The translations under genes and the position numbers were made by a program. The notes below the pieces were generated by a model, which saw only the letters and a list, made by a program, of their open reading frames with translations, did no database searches and was not told the DNA's origin. 64,000 nucleotides of DNA from Limnanthes douglasii subsp. nivea (taxonomy: Eukaryota > Streptophyta > Magnoliopsida > Brassicales > Limnanthaceae). The DNA is taken from contig JAUPFV010000005.1 of NCBI GenBank assembly GCA_036936605.1, forward strand, positions 234,141,770 to 234,205,769, written 5' to 3'. The number at the start of each line of letters is the position of its first letter. Position 1 is the stretch's first letter. Shown here piece by piece: positions 11,502 to 21,267 of this stretch.

Positions 11502-11845
11502 TTTCATTAATACTTTATATTTTCAATATTAAAGCATTTTTTTCCAAGAAAAGCCTTAATTGTTTTAGAGGCATGCATTATGTTTCCAAGAACAGCCTTA
11601 ATTGTGTTCAAGGCTAGTTTTTTATCCTATAAAAACTATGTACTCAGAATTCTAATGGTTAGACTATCTTTGATTCTAAAAAAACTTCTTAAGTTTTACT
11701 CTTCTCTTGTTGGTGTGTAATATCCACAAGAAAACCTGTTCTTCATTTGGTGCGTCATATCCAAAGGAAGATCAGCTGGAATATCAAAGGCCTTTCCACA
11801 ACCTTTGTGTGACCTATCGATCCACATCCTTTGATCCTTGAATCC
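11502..11845 (+). repeat. 3' untranslated/LTR-like region of the chromovirus
   Basis: An AT-rich stretch after the integrase stop, with a short internal duplication of 'ccaagaa(a/c)agccttaattgt' and a 'ttggtgcgtcatatcc' block resembling those I associate with LTR ends of this group. No partner LTR is visible upstream of gag, so the LTR assignment is unproven. Confidence 0.4.
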
Positions 11846-11869
11846 TTTTGGGTTCCTGGTTGCAAAGTT

Positions 11870-12847
11870 ATCCCTATCCCATTTCAGAGTGCCAATTCTA
11901 GGAGGAGTTTATCACTTAGGTTGGTAGCGATGTCATCAGAAAGAGTTGTTTTTTTCTTTTTTCTTTATCTTCTTCTTCTTTGGAGTTGGTTTCTTCGAGA
12001 TATTATCCTCGGGGTCTGAGGGAGGAGTGCTTTCTGCATTTGCAATATTTGAGTCAGTCTATGTCCTAGATTCTGACTTAGCAATCTCCACGAAGGCTTT
12101 ATATCGAAGTTGAGAAGGTGCATTGATGGTAGTAGCAACTTCTAAATTATCAAGAGCAATTGTAGTGGTTTGCTAGTTAATCTCAAAAGAAATTTCATGT
12201 AAATATTTATTTATCACAACTTTTTCCTTCGAGGGAAGAGAAGAGGTATAGTTTTGTGAATTGTTGATATCTTTGAAATCTCATATTTCTACAAATACAC
12301 TTCTTCAAGGAAGATGGATTTTTTTAGAAGAAGTTTATGTATGTTTTCAAGGTGTTTGTTGACAGTTGATTCGAGGAGGATTTGAAGTATTCGTAAAAGA
12401 TGTGTATGTTGGTTTTCGAGGAAATTTCTTTTTTGTTTGTTTACGGTTAATTCGATAAGGAGTTGGAGTGTTGGAAGAATATTCTTGTGTGGAGTTTTGA
12501 GGAAACTTCTCTTTTGTTTGTTGAGGGGATTATTGTGAGCAGAATTTTGAGACCAAGTCGGAATGATTTTGGTTTCTAAGAGTTTTGATCAGGGTTGAAG
12601 GCTCCGTATAAGGTGGTACGAGTGGAAAGTTTTGGAGAGTTATCAATCACACATGTTGTTGGATATTCATCAGTCCTCTCAGTGATATTGAAGTAGTGTA
12701 GATGCCAAAGATGGGTTTTTTACTGGGGTTTGGTTTTTTCATAAACTGATGTGATGGTAGTTCTTTAAATCAGGCATGAATAAGATAATTGAAATCATAG
12801 AAATTAGTAGTTTCAGGTGATGGTGACAGTGAAGTAAAATTTCTCAT
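11870..12847 (-). pseudogene. X1 antisense ORF, N-terminal part
   Basis: The minus strand has an ATG at 12847-12845 opening 'MRNFTSLSPSPETTNFYDF', then stops and frame changes. Further on a lysine-rich basic stretch appears ('KKPTPKKKKIKKEKKKQLF', near 11990-11930) and the sequence breaks off against the chromovirus. The same segment occurs in X2 at 60800-60500. aORFs of Tat elements are transcribed opposite to gag-pol; their function is unknown. Confidence 0.55.
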
Positions 12848-12908
12848 GAGACTCTCTCTTTCTATCTCTAGATTTTATGTGTGATATGGAAAATAGGGGC
12901 TGAGACAG

Positions 12909-12916
12909 TATTTATA
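12909..12916 (-). promoter_or_regulatory. TATA box for the X1 antisense ORF
   Basis: TATAAATA on the minus strand, about 62 bases before the aORF ATG at 12847. A comparable TATA box precedes the aORF in I1 and I2 (86 bases), although the sequences around it are unrelated, which suggests a retained promoter for the antisense gene. Confidence 0.5.
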
Positions 12917-13416
12917 GAAGGATTAGCAGAAAATGGACTGGGTTCACACAAAAAGGAGATGAAAGGTTGAAGAGCGTTTATAGGTTGAAATTTGAATCGA
13001 CAAACGGTTGCCTAGTCTAAAGTAGGCTGACACGTGCAGCATGTCAGAGTTAAATAGAACGTTGCACGCGTACTAGAGGTATTCTATAAAGTTTTATCCA
13101 ATTTTAGGTGAATGATTAAGAAAGCCACGAGAGATTTCGAAGTGAACGTAAAAACATCACATAGAGTTTCGAGGTGAGTTCTTGTGGTGATCATAAAACG
13201 TTTTTGAGGCTAACATAGAAAGTGTATGAGGTGATCATTAAAAAAACTTCAAGGAGGACATGAAGAACATAGATTGATTTCTGAGGGAGATTAGAGTCTT
13301 TTTTCAAAGTGACCTATAAGTAGTTTTAGTCATTCTTCAGCAATCTTCACAAGCACTATTAGGGTACTAATAAAAATATAAATGATCAATGAAAAGTAAT
13401 TAGAAAAAAAGGTTAT

Positions 13417-13686
13417 TGTTTGAGCTTTATATAGTTAGAGGATAAGCTTAACTTTAAATACAAATAAGTAATGGCTAAAAGTGAAATTTGCTATAAGTTG
13501 TAACCAATTATGTTATTTATTGTCTTTTCTTATAAATATGACGGGGAATTGAGAAATAAAAGACAAATTGACACATTTTATTCACTATTTCTTAAAAACT
13601 ATTTATCTCTCTAAAAGACTAGTTATGTTCTCTCTCTAAAATTGCTTTACTATTCAATCTCTACACATAAAATCTATTAATTAACA
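13417..13686 (+). repeat. 3' LTR of X1
   Basis: Begins TGTTTGAGC and ends TTAACA, giving TGTT/AACA inverted ends, with a TATA-like 'ttataaatatgacgg' inside. It matches the X2 LTR at 52098-52364, where a primer-binding-site-like sequence follows directly. An A-rich tract precedes it. No target-site duplication can be tested because the 5' end of X1 is gone. Confidence 0.7.
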
Positions 13687-13689
13687 ATC

Positions 13690-14275
13690 TCTACTAAAAA
13701 TCCTCAGAGGCTATCAATGAAGTGGAAAAGTGCAAGTAAGTTCTACTTTAATTTTTATCTATTTTTCTTATGATTTATACAAACTTAGCAAATATTGTCT
13801 AGAAATTACAAAGCGTTATCAAAGACACCTTGATGTAGTAGAAGAAACGTTCTCAAAGCTAAGTGTGATGAGTCCGGATTCTATTACCTCTACGGACAGG
13901 GACAGTTCGGACAAAGACCACCTAATCGGACAAGGAAGTTCGAACACCTCATCCATTGGACTGTTCGAACAAGAACTAAAGTGCTTAAAAAACCTAAAAC
14001 ACTTCTTGACTAAGCCGCATGCTCTCCTACTAAGAGCTCATGGGTCCTTTAACTTGACTCGGGTCCATTAAACATGACCCGAAAGCCCATAAGGCCCATA
14101 TGTAAGGGTATAAATACTCAACCACCAACATTAAATGAGGGTAATGAAAATTAAATACAACCATGCTGCTTAATTCTCCCTCTACTCTCTACTCAAACAT
14201 TAAATACTTACAAACTTCCACAAACTCTAAACAAAATTACAAACTTACCCTCAGACGAGAATAAACCTCACCAAA
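13690..14275. other. LTR-like flank of Y1 with TATA box
   Basis: Not recognisably coding: the 113-codon plus frame at 13730-14071 matches nothing I know. A 'gggtataaatactcaacc' TATA element at 14109-14116 is followed by CT-rich and CAAA-rich leader sequence before the Y1 aORF start at 14290. By position this is LTR/leader DNA of Y1 and the likely aORF promoter. No LTR borders could be fixed. Confidence 0.35.
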
Positions 14276-14289
14276 GTGAATGGGAAAGA

Positions 14290-15340
14290 ATGAGTGATCA
14301 AGAGAAATATATCAATGATTTTACCCACTCAACTTTCTCCAAAGACACTATAGAAAATATCCCCGGATTCTGTCATTATTGTTCACAAACCTTATGGAAC
14401 TTCTTTCGCCAATCTATATGGTTAAAATATTAGTTGCCCCGGATGCTCGGGTTGTTATTCCTACTAGGAATAGATATCATGGTCACAAAGCGAAGAAGAA
14501 ACTTGGGGCCAAATATTCCAAGATATCAAAAGTCAAGATGAAAAAATCAAAGCGTAGTTTGAAGAAGAAGTCCAAAAGAAAGGTTGATGAAATTATCACC
14601 CATGGCTCAGAAACCTCTATTTTTGAAGCTCCCAAAAGAAAAAAAATGGATGCTTCAAAGAAAAAGAAATATTGTGTTATCAAGACTCTAAAAACAAAAA
14701 TCCTAATAGAGTAATTCATACAGATTACAGAAATGTCAAAGAATCCAGTCCATTCATTATACTATATTATTCTTGGTAACTCTCGAACGAAATTCCAAAA
14801 CAATTCGAGATTAATACAAAGAAGTTTGTCGTTAAAACATAAAATGTTCGGGAGAAATACGAATCAGTCGTTAAGGAACTTGTGTAACTTCGAAAAGAAT
14901 CTCATGCTAACAAGAGATAGGCTGCTAAATCTCAAAGAAATCTTGTAGAGAAATTCCACATCTTTCATGAGGACAAATGAGATTTTCACAAAGTTGTAAT
15001 GCATATTGGAAATGATTTAACTTCCAAACATCAAGAGAAGCTTCAATAAGAACACTCAAACTACAAGAAGCTCGACACTTTATATCAAGAAAGTGAAGAT
15101 GTGAAGAAGAAGGCCCTCAAAGATTTGAAGAGGTTTAAATTCGAGGCTAAAAAAGATAAATAGTCTGATATCAATACCGTTGTGAAAAAATGTGTTGAAG
15201 ATTGCCTTAACACTCTAAAATCTCGTGAAAAAAGCAAAAATTTATATGATTCTTGACTTCCATAAAAACATTCTGAAGCTAAATGTGGTACATTTTGGTA
15301 TATGGTTCCTAAAAACCAATGTCTCAAAGATTCTTTCAAA
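14290..15340 (+). pseudogene. Y1 antisense ORF, broken copy 1
   Basis: Opens at ATG 14290 ('MSDQEKYINDFTH...'), changes frame, then has a lysine-rich block ('KMKKSKRSLKKKSKRKVDE', near 14540-14600), a short piece like the end of the conserved aORF domain ('KNPVHSLYYIILGNS', near 14739) and a charged coiled-coil-like C-terminal part with many stops. The middle of the conserved domain is deleted. It runs opposite to the Y1 pol remnants (28100-29330, minus), as expected for a Tat aORF. Confidence 0.55.
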
Positions 15341-15359
15341 ACCGTCGTATTATACTTAA

Positions 15360-16025
15360 TGTAAACACATTTATTACATATTACACTTCTAGTCTTTTAC
15401 ACTTCCTGAAAACCAACATCTCACCCTAATTTAATGTTTAATGTAAACACACTTATTACATATTAAACTTCTAGTTCTTTACACTTATATTTTACATAAA
15501 ATTCACCTTGTACATTATTTACTTTATCATTAAGGTCTACTCTTGAGTCAGATCCCTCCTCGCAGATAAACCGAGCATACCTCATTGCAAAGAGATCTGA
15601 GGACTAAAACTGTTTCTCTTGAGTTAGATCCCTCATTGAAGATAAACCGAGCATACAATTTCCTTGAAATTAAAGTCGTCACAGACTCATATATCAACAT
15701 CTTTTAGAAAATGTACATCTTCTCAGAATTTAGTTGGAGTAGTAATTCTAATGATTAGGAATCATATGGAAAGTAATAGAATGTAGTAGAAAGTTGTATC
15801 GGTTACTTTCACACTTCTTACACCTGTCAAACTACACAATTCTCCATCATACATATCTATTACATTTTTTGAATCAGTGTTAGCCGATGGGTATTTTATT
15901 TAACTCTTCAGCTTCTCCTTGAAAAAATCCATGAACCATCCTCCTAACTTTTCTAATAAATTTTTCTTCATATCACTTAGCAGATAACGTAATCTGAATA
16001 TAGAGATACAGAGAGAAATTCATAC
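15360..16025 (+). repeat. LTR-like segment of family Y
   Basis: Shared with 50120-50790: both contain 'tttacattaaa/ataaattcaccttgtacatt', two 'gagtcagatccctc'-type blocks separated by 'gataaaccgagcatac', and 'gaatcatatggaaagtaat' before a 'ttagccgat(g/a)ggtat' block. In the second copy it lies directly upstream of an aORF, so it is probably LTR/leader sequence. Here it sits between two copies of aORF C-terminal sequence, which suggests unequal recombination between Y elements. Confidence 0.5.
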
Positions 16026-16029
16026 CAAA

Positions 16030-16853
16030 TACAAGAGTGTCAAAAAATCCAGTCCATCAATTTTACTATATTCCTGTTGTTAACTCTCAAATGAAATGCC
16101 AAACAATTCGAGATTAATGCCAAGAAGTTTTTTTATTGAAGCACAAACTGTTTCCTGGAGGAATATGAAGTAGTTGTTAAAGAACTTGTGCAATTTTGAA
16201 AAGAATATGATGCTAATAAGAGATGAACTAAGAGTTCTTAAAGAAGTCGTGTAGAGCAATTCCACGTCTTTCAAGATGACAAATCAAATTTTCACAAAAT
16301 TGTAACGCATATAAGAAGATATTGAACTGCCATGCATCAAGGGAAACTTCAATAAGAACACTCTAACTACGAGAAGCTCAACATTTTTTATCAAGAAAGT
16401 GAATATACGAAAAACAAAGCCATCAAAGATATGAAGAGGTTCGAATTTCAGGTTAAAAAGGACAAAAAATCTACAATTAATGTCGTTGTGAACAAATGTG
16501 TTATAGGTTACCTCAATACTCTAAAAGCTCGTGAAAAAAAAAGAATTTTTTTATGATTCTTGACTTATATAAAAAAATATATGAAGTTACATATGGTAGA
16601 TTATTGGTATATGGTTCCATAAAACCAACATCCTAAAGATTTTTTCAAAACCTTCGTAAGTGACTCGGAGGACTATAAATCTAAAGAAAATAAAAATATT
16701 ATATTTACTGGTGAAAATTCAGAAAATGAAAGCAATTTCGTTGATAATAGCTCAGTTAATCCTTCGAAAGATGGCGAAAACAATTAGGAAGTTATTGTAT
16801 TTTGTCTTGATGAATTCTGTGTTAAATTAACTCCTCGTATGTTTTTGTGAGTG
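16030..16853 (+). pseudogene. Y1 antisense ORF, second copy of the C-terminal part
   Basis: Repeats the sequence of about 14730-15360: 'caattcgagattaat(a/g)c', 'aagaacttgtg(t/c)aa' and 'acttcaataagaacactc' occur in both. Translated pieces are charged and coiled-coil-like, ending in an acidic tail ('TGENSENESNFVDNSS') before a TAG near 16785. Element I1 is inserted just downstream, in GCTAT at 16854-16858. Confidence 0.5.
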
Positions 16854-16858
16854 GCTAT

Positions 16859-17187
16859 TGATGAGAGAATAAATGACTTAAGGAATATTTCGAATCTGGA
16901 ATCTGATGTGACTAGAGAGAGAGAGAGTAGAGAGAGAAAGTGCAAAGTGAATAGAATAATATTCAATGTCCCACCTACCAAGAAACTGGATCACCTTTTA
17001 TAGTAAAGTAAGGTGGACCCATTAACATCCTTAGTGGGCTGGTTTTATTATTATTTTGGTCCCTTATTAAGCATATTGTTTACAAATTTGCCTCTAGAGG
17101 ATAATAAATACAATAATAGCAATGCAAAGCCTTTTTTACTCCTAATCAACTCCTAATTATTTATTCCGGCGAATTATCTCCTTATCA
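16859..17187 (-). repeat. 3' LTR of I1
   Basis: 329 bp, bounded by TGATGAGAG and CCTTATCA on the plus strand. Immediately to the right, the minus strand reads 'gaagactgggggctac', a purine-rich tract expected next to a 3' LTR. Contains a GA-rich microsatellite near 16914-16940. Confidence 0.93.
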
Positions 17188-17502
17188 GTAGCCCCCAGTC
17201 TTCGGGAGTGGAGGGAGCGAAGACTTCAACGGTTTAGCTCAAAAATCCTCGGCATTTCGGCCTCTGGATCGATCGGGGTTTCCTCTGCGGGGCTAGTCTT
17301 TCCTTTCATCTGGCGCCCGACCCTTCTAGCCCTGTTCGTAGCTGGTTGGGAACGTTTCGTCCCGCGGATCGTTCTTGGGTCTGTCTTTGTTCACCTTTAT
17401 GGGCCTCGGTCGGTCACCCCCTTTCGGGTTGGCGAAGCCCATACTAGCATCTCTGTCTGACTCAGCTAGCTCACGCCTGCTGTGTTTTTCTGGCCAAAAG
17501 CG

Positions 17503-17633
17503 ACACGTGTTGGTCGACTACTCAAGGCGTGCTTGTTTGCACAACTCCTTACGAAACCCTTTCGACTTCCCGCCGCTTTCCATCGTTTGGACTTCCCCGT
17601 GCGTGCAACGGTTAGAAGAAGTTGCCTATAAAT
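17503..17633 (+). promoter_or_regulatory. Putative promoter of the I1 antisense ORF
   Basis: An ACACGTGT G-box-type motif at 17503-17510 and a TATAAAT at 17627-17633 lie between the LTR and the aORF start, 86 bases from TATA to ATG. The same two motifs at the same spacing occur in I2 (62575-62582 and 62699-62705). CACGTG cores are bound by plant bZIP and bHLH factors. A promoter here would drive antisense transcription independent of the LTR. Confidence 0.55.
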
Positions 17634-17718
17634 GCCTCATAAACGAGCATCACTCGCAGAAGCATTCTAGAGAGAGAAATTGCTGCTCAGATTTTTCTAG
17701 AGAGAGAAAGCTCGTTTT

Positions 17719-20331
17719 ATGAGACATAGCCACCCGAAGCGGAAACCAAAAACCAAAAAGAAACAACCCGTGTTCGGATTTGAGGATTGGGCTATCATCG
17801 GTCATCGTGCTGAAGAGTACCGACGTGCGGGGTTAATTTGGAGTTCTAGTGCCAAACCATTCACGCCTATACCGCAGCCTCACGACCCCGTTATTCCCCA
17901 TCTGATCCCTGCTGAGGCCTTCATTTTGCCCGAATCATCTGGAGGTCAGATTTCGGAGCCTGTTTCCATATCTTCTAGCAGTAGCTCACCGCATTCCCCC
18001 GTCGCCCAAACAAGCCGTCTGACGCCTTCGTCGGTCAACTCTTACGCTACCGCGCCTCCTTCCTCTTCCCGACGTCGCGGCCGAGGTTAATTTCTTCCTA
18101 TGGGTGAGACCAGTCCTCCACCTTCCCCGATCAGAGGTAATTTCCTTAGGATGGTTCAGCTTACTCCCAACATACGGGGATACCGAACCAGTACTAACAC
18201 AGCTGTGACTTTTTTAGGTCTTAATCAGCGGCCCTTGACTCCCGCAGAAATGGATCCCGAACGCTTTCGTCGGGAACAGGACGAGGCTAATCTGGCACAC
18301 ACCGGCAGCAGTGCTGGTCCTACAAGTTCTTGGGTTCGGTCGTCAGACCCAAGCGTTGCCGCTGCCCAAAGCTCCGATCCGGCCCCGGTATCGAATATCG
18401 AGGAATCGGAGGTGGATATTCTTCCCGCGGAGGTTAGCATTGCTGCTGGGAATGCTACTAATCCTCCTGAGGATCCTCTTTCCGAGGAGGTAGAGGCGGC
18501 CATAACCACTACTTACTTCCGCTGGCTTCCCTCGAAGGACGTTGTTTCTCTTTTCGAAGGCAAGTACCTCTATTTTCCGGCGACCGAGCACAAAGAGTTG
18601 TTGATTCGCTGGGGGGTTCCAGAGAGCATTACTGTTCGGTTTCCGGTCCCCGGGGAGACCCCCGTGCACGTCCAATCGCGGGAGATAGTAGTTTTTACCG
18701 AGCTGTTCAACTGGGGCCTCCGGTTCCCCCCTAGATCCCGAAATCACGCTATACTTCCGCACCCTCCAAATCTGCCCTTCTCAACTGACGCCCAACGCGT
18801 GGTATACCTTGATGTCCTGCATAATGGCTTCGCGTCTGTCGGGTCGGGTTATGCCTATGGAGGAGTACATCGCGATGTTTGGCCTGTCAAAATCTCCCAA
18901 GTCTCCGTTCTTCTATTCTTCCCTGGCAAACAGATGGAAGATAGTTAAAGATTTTCTTGAGGGAGACAAGGGCTCAAAGCATCGCTCCGTATTTCTGAGC
19001 GGCTGCTGGGAAAACGGCCGCCCTTACAGCAAGAAGAACCAGAGACTACTGCTCCAAACCTGGGTTCCCGATGGTAATCCCCTGAGATATATATATATAT
19101 ATATAACGTGGACTGATCCCTTGTGCAGTGTCGAAAGAGTTTCTACATGGGCTGAAGAAAGACTACTCGAAAGCAGGTGAAGTTACCTTCCAAGTGCTGA
19201 AAGATTATGCTCGGCAGCATTGGGGTCGGGCGATGCACCGGACCTTCAAAGACACCAACCTGATCATGAGTAACCTCTGGCATTGCTCGTCAGAAGTGCT
19301 CACTATTGAGCAACTGCGACAGCCCCCGAGCATGGAGGATCTGATCGCGAAGACAGATGCGCCAGGGTCCCAGTTGTATCTCCAAAAACGTAACAAGGCG
19401 CCTAGTAAACGCCCAAAACCGGACGACGAGGTCGGGGAGAGTAATACCGGGGCTGAGGAGGCAGGGACGGTAGCTTAGGAGGCAGGGGCGATGGCTCAAG
19501 AGGAAGGAGACGTTGCTGAAGGTGGTGAAGCCGATCGGAACCGGGCTCCGGTGCAAAAACGAAAAGGTCGAGCCGATGCAGAGGGGGTCAAATTTAAGAA
19601 GCCAAAGCACTCCAAGAAGGAGAGTGGGGCCGTTGCTGGTGCTGACAGTGTCACCGTGCCACATCGGTTTGATCAGTATGCTGGGGCTTATGGCGACTCG
19701 ATGGTTGATCCCGTAGTGGTGATTCCGGAGGATGCTAGCCCCCCCCCCCCCCCCCCCCCCCCCCGAGGCTCCCGCATATGTCGAGGCTTCCTCAAGCGGA
19801 ACAAAGCTTCCGGTGCTGTCGGTTCTTGGTAGTCCGCACTTGTTTCCGTTGCGTATCACCGATGAGATGGCACTGTCATTTTACAACATGTTAGTCCCCT
19901 TGGCTCTTAAGGAACGTTGGGCTGTTGAGCTAACCCGCCAGTTGTCAGAAATGGAGGCGAAAGTGGTCGGTTTGCAAGAGGAAACTCAAGTTACCAAGGC
20001 GGCTTAGGACTTGGCAGAGAAGAAGCTTAAGGAGGCCGAGGCCGCTGTGGAACGAGCTAAGAAAGCCGGGGAGGATCGTGCCGCAGCCCTAGAACGGGAG
20101 ATCACCAACTTAAAGGCTGCCAACACACTTTTTGCTGAGAAATGCAAGAAGTGGGCGGAGAAGGAGGCGGGCGATGCTAAAGCTTCGTATATACTATCTT
20201 TTCACAACCGCTTTCCTAACCTGCCCCTCGGGTCCATGTGGTTAGACGTGCCCGAAGGTGATCGCCCTAAAGGAGTTTGCGTCGAAGATGAGGAATCGGA
20301 TGACCCCGAGTCGAAGGAAGAAGAGGCTTGA
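17719..20331 (+). pseudogene. I1 antisense ORF (putative gypsy-type transposon protein), broken
   Basis: Opposite in strand to gag-pol. The N-terminus is basic ('MRHSHPKRKPKTKKKQ'). The conserved domain runs through 'VRFPVPGETPVHVQSREIVV', 'TELFNWGLRFP', 'MSCIMASRLSGRVMPMEEYI' and 'LSGCWENGRPYSKKNQR'. A lysine-rich linker, proline/C-tract and long heptad-rich coiled coil follow, then an acidic end ('DEESDDPESKEEEA'). Breaks: TAA at 18088, one extra C near 18732, TAG at 19476, the C-tract at 19739-19764 and TAG at 20005. A 55-bp intron-like piece lies at 19074-19128. I2 holds a clean copy of the first 403 codons. Function unknown; the Pfam family name does not prove transposase activity. Confidence 0.85.
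19074..19128 (+). other. Intron-like segment in the I1 antisense ORF
   Basis: A 55-bp GT...AG segment ('gtaatcccc' to 'ttgtgcag') with a (TA)n run. Exon left of it ends with one base of a codon and the right side supplies the other two, so removal joins two open frames exactly ('LLQTWVPD' to 'SKEFLHGLKKDY'). Without removal the frame shifts. 55 bp is short for a plant intron; shrinkage of the TA run could explain that. Confidence 0.5.
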
Positions 20332-20576
20332 CTTCCGACTTTATTTTATGTGGTCCTGTAATCGTTTTTTTTTGTGTTTTGTTTTGACAGACTTTTTGCA
20401 AATCTACTTTCCCTTTGTCCGTTTATTGTGCTTATACTGCATGGACTTGTGAATGTTTTATTTTATTATCCTTTTGTTATTGTCAGAACCGGATGAAAGG
20501 TCGTCGATTTAATGTAGATCGGTTTGGGAACCGAAAAGCCTATTAAGGCTCTAACTTAAGGAGATGGCCAAATTAG

Positions 20577-21044
20577 ATATGTAGGGTCGGGAAATTGAAA
20601 TATCTCCCATAGGGTGGGGAAATTTAAAATGTAGATCAGAATAAACACTGAGAAACCCATGAAGGTTCTGTAGATCAAGGTAAAATTGAAATATTTCCCA
20701 TAGGGTCGGGAAATTTAAAATGTAGATCAGTATAAACACTGAAAAACCCATGAAGGTTCTGTAGATCAATGTAAAATTGAAATATTTCCCATAGGGTCGG
20801 GAAATTTAAAATGTAGATCAGTATAAACACTGAAAAACCCATGAAGGTTCTGTAGATCAATGTAAAATTGAAATATTTCCCATAGGGTCGGGAAATTTAA
20901 AATGTAGATCAGTGTAAACACTGAAAAACCCATGAAGGTTCTGTAGATCAATGTAAAATTGAAATATTTTCCATAGGGTCGGGAAATTTAAAATGTAGAT
21001 CAGCGTAAACACTGAAAAACCCATGAAGGTTTTGTAGATCAATC
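20577..21044. repeat. 91-bp tandem repeat in the 3' untranslated region of I1
   Basis: Units begin 'atgtagatcag' at 20629, 20720, 20811, 20902 and 20993, an exact 91-bp period, with a partial unit before and after. Each contains 'taaacactgaaaaacccatg' and 'cccatagggtcgggaaattt'. The array lies between the aORF end and the integrase end. The four nested 61-codon minus frames are by-products of the repeat. Confidence 0.95.
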
Positions 21045-21267
21045 AAGATTAGTAGGAACAAATGTCGATCAGCTCGTCAGCTGACCTAGTTCGTAATACT
21101 TCAAAGATTGGAAGGCAAAAGAAAATTTTGATTAACCCAAACAGGGGGGGGTCGGGCGTTAATGATGTCTCATTAAAACCTTATCGCGCCACCGAGGTAG
21201 GAAAGAGTGCATCCCCGACCAATAAGTGCTTACAGACAATGCTTTAACAAATTACAGGCATGTAAAA

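Larger units (their letters stand above)
8190..11840 (+). mobile_element. Chromovirus-like Ty3/gypsy element with internal deletions
   Basis: A plus-strand element with gag, reverse transcriptase-RNase H and integrase in order, inserted into the X1 aORF. A leader without recognisable 5' LTR precedes gag, and 11502-11840 looks like 3' untranslated/LTR sequence. Two joins show internal deletions: near 9027, removing the gag zinc knuckle and protease, and near 10312, removing the end of RNase H and the integrase zinc finger. I saw no clear chromodomain, so clade assignment is tentative. The element cannot be autonomous. Confidence 0.75.
6490..13686 (+). mobile_element. Tat-lineage Ty3/gypsy element X1, 5'-truncated and split
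   Basis: X1 starts inside the integrase C-terminus, without LTR or gag, directly against copy A, so its 5' part was lost. Order: pol remnant, 61-bp tandem repeats, antisense ORF on the minus strand, 3' LTR at 13417-13686. It is the same family as X2 (52098-61035): 6490-6690 matches 57611-57800, 6970-7290 matches 58735-59100, and 11900-12440 matches 60500-61030. The aORF is interrupted by a chromovirus insertion at about 8190-11840, and its conserved middle block is missing. Confidence 0.8.

Noticed and set aside
13730..14071. 113-codon plus-strand frame
   Set aside because: No family resemblance, and it lies in LTR/leader-like sequence just before the Y1 antisense ORF.
18225..19859. Long minus-strand and alternate plus-strand frames (for example 18762-18343 and 19859-19290)
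   Set aside because: They are shadows of the GC-rich antisense ORF on the plus strand; only the plus frame matches the conserved domain and the I2 copy.
20551..21042. Regularly spaced repeats that might suggest a CRISPR array, and four overlapping 61-codon minus frames
   Set aside because: The 91-bp units are contiguous with no unique spacers and lie in a plant retrotransposon 3' untranslated region; the frames arise from the repeat.
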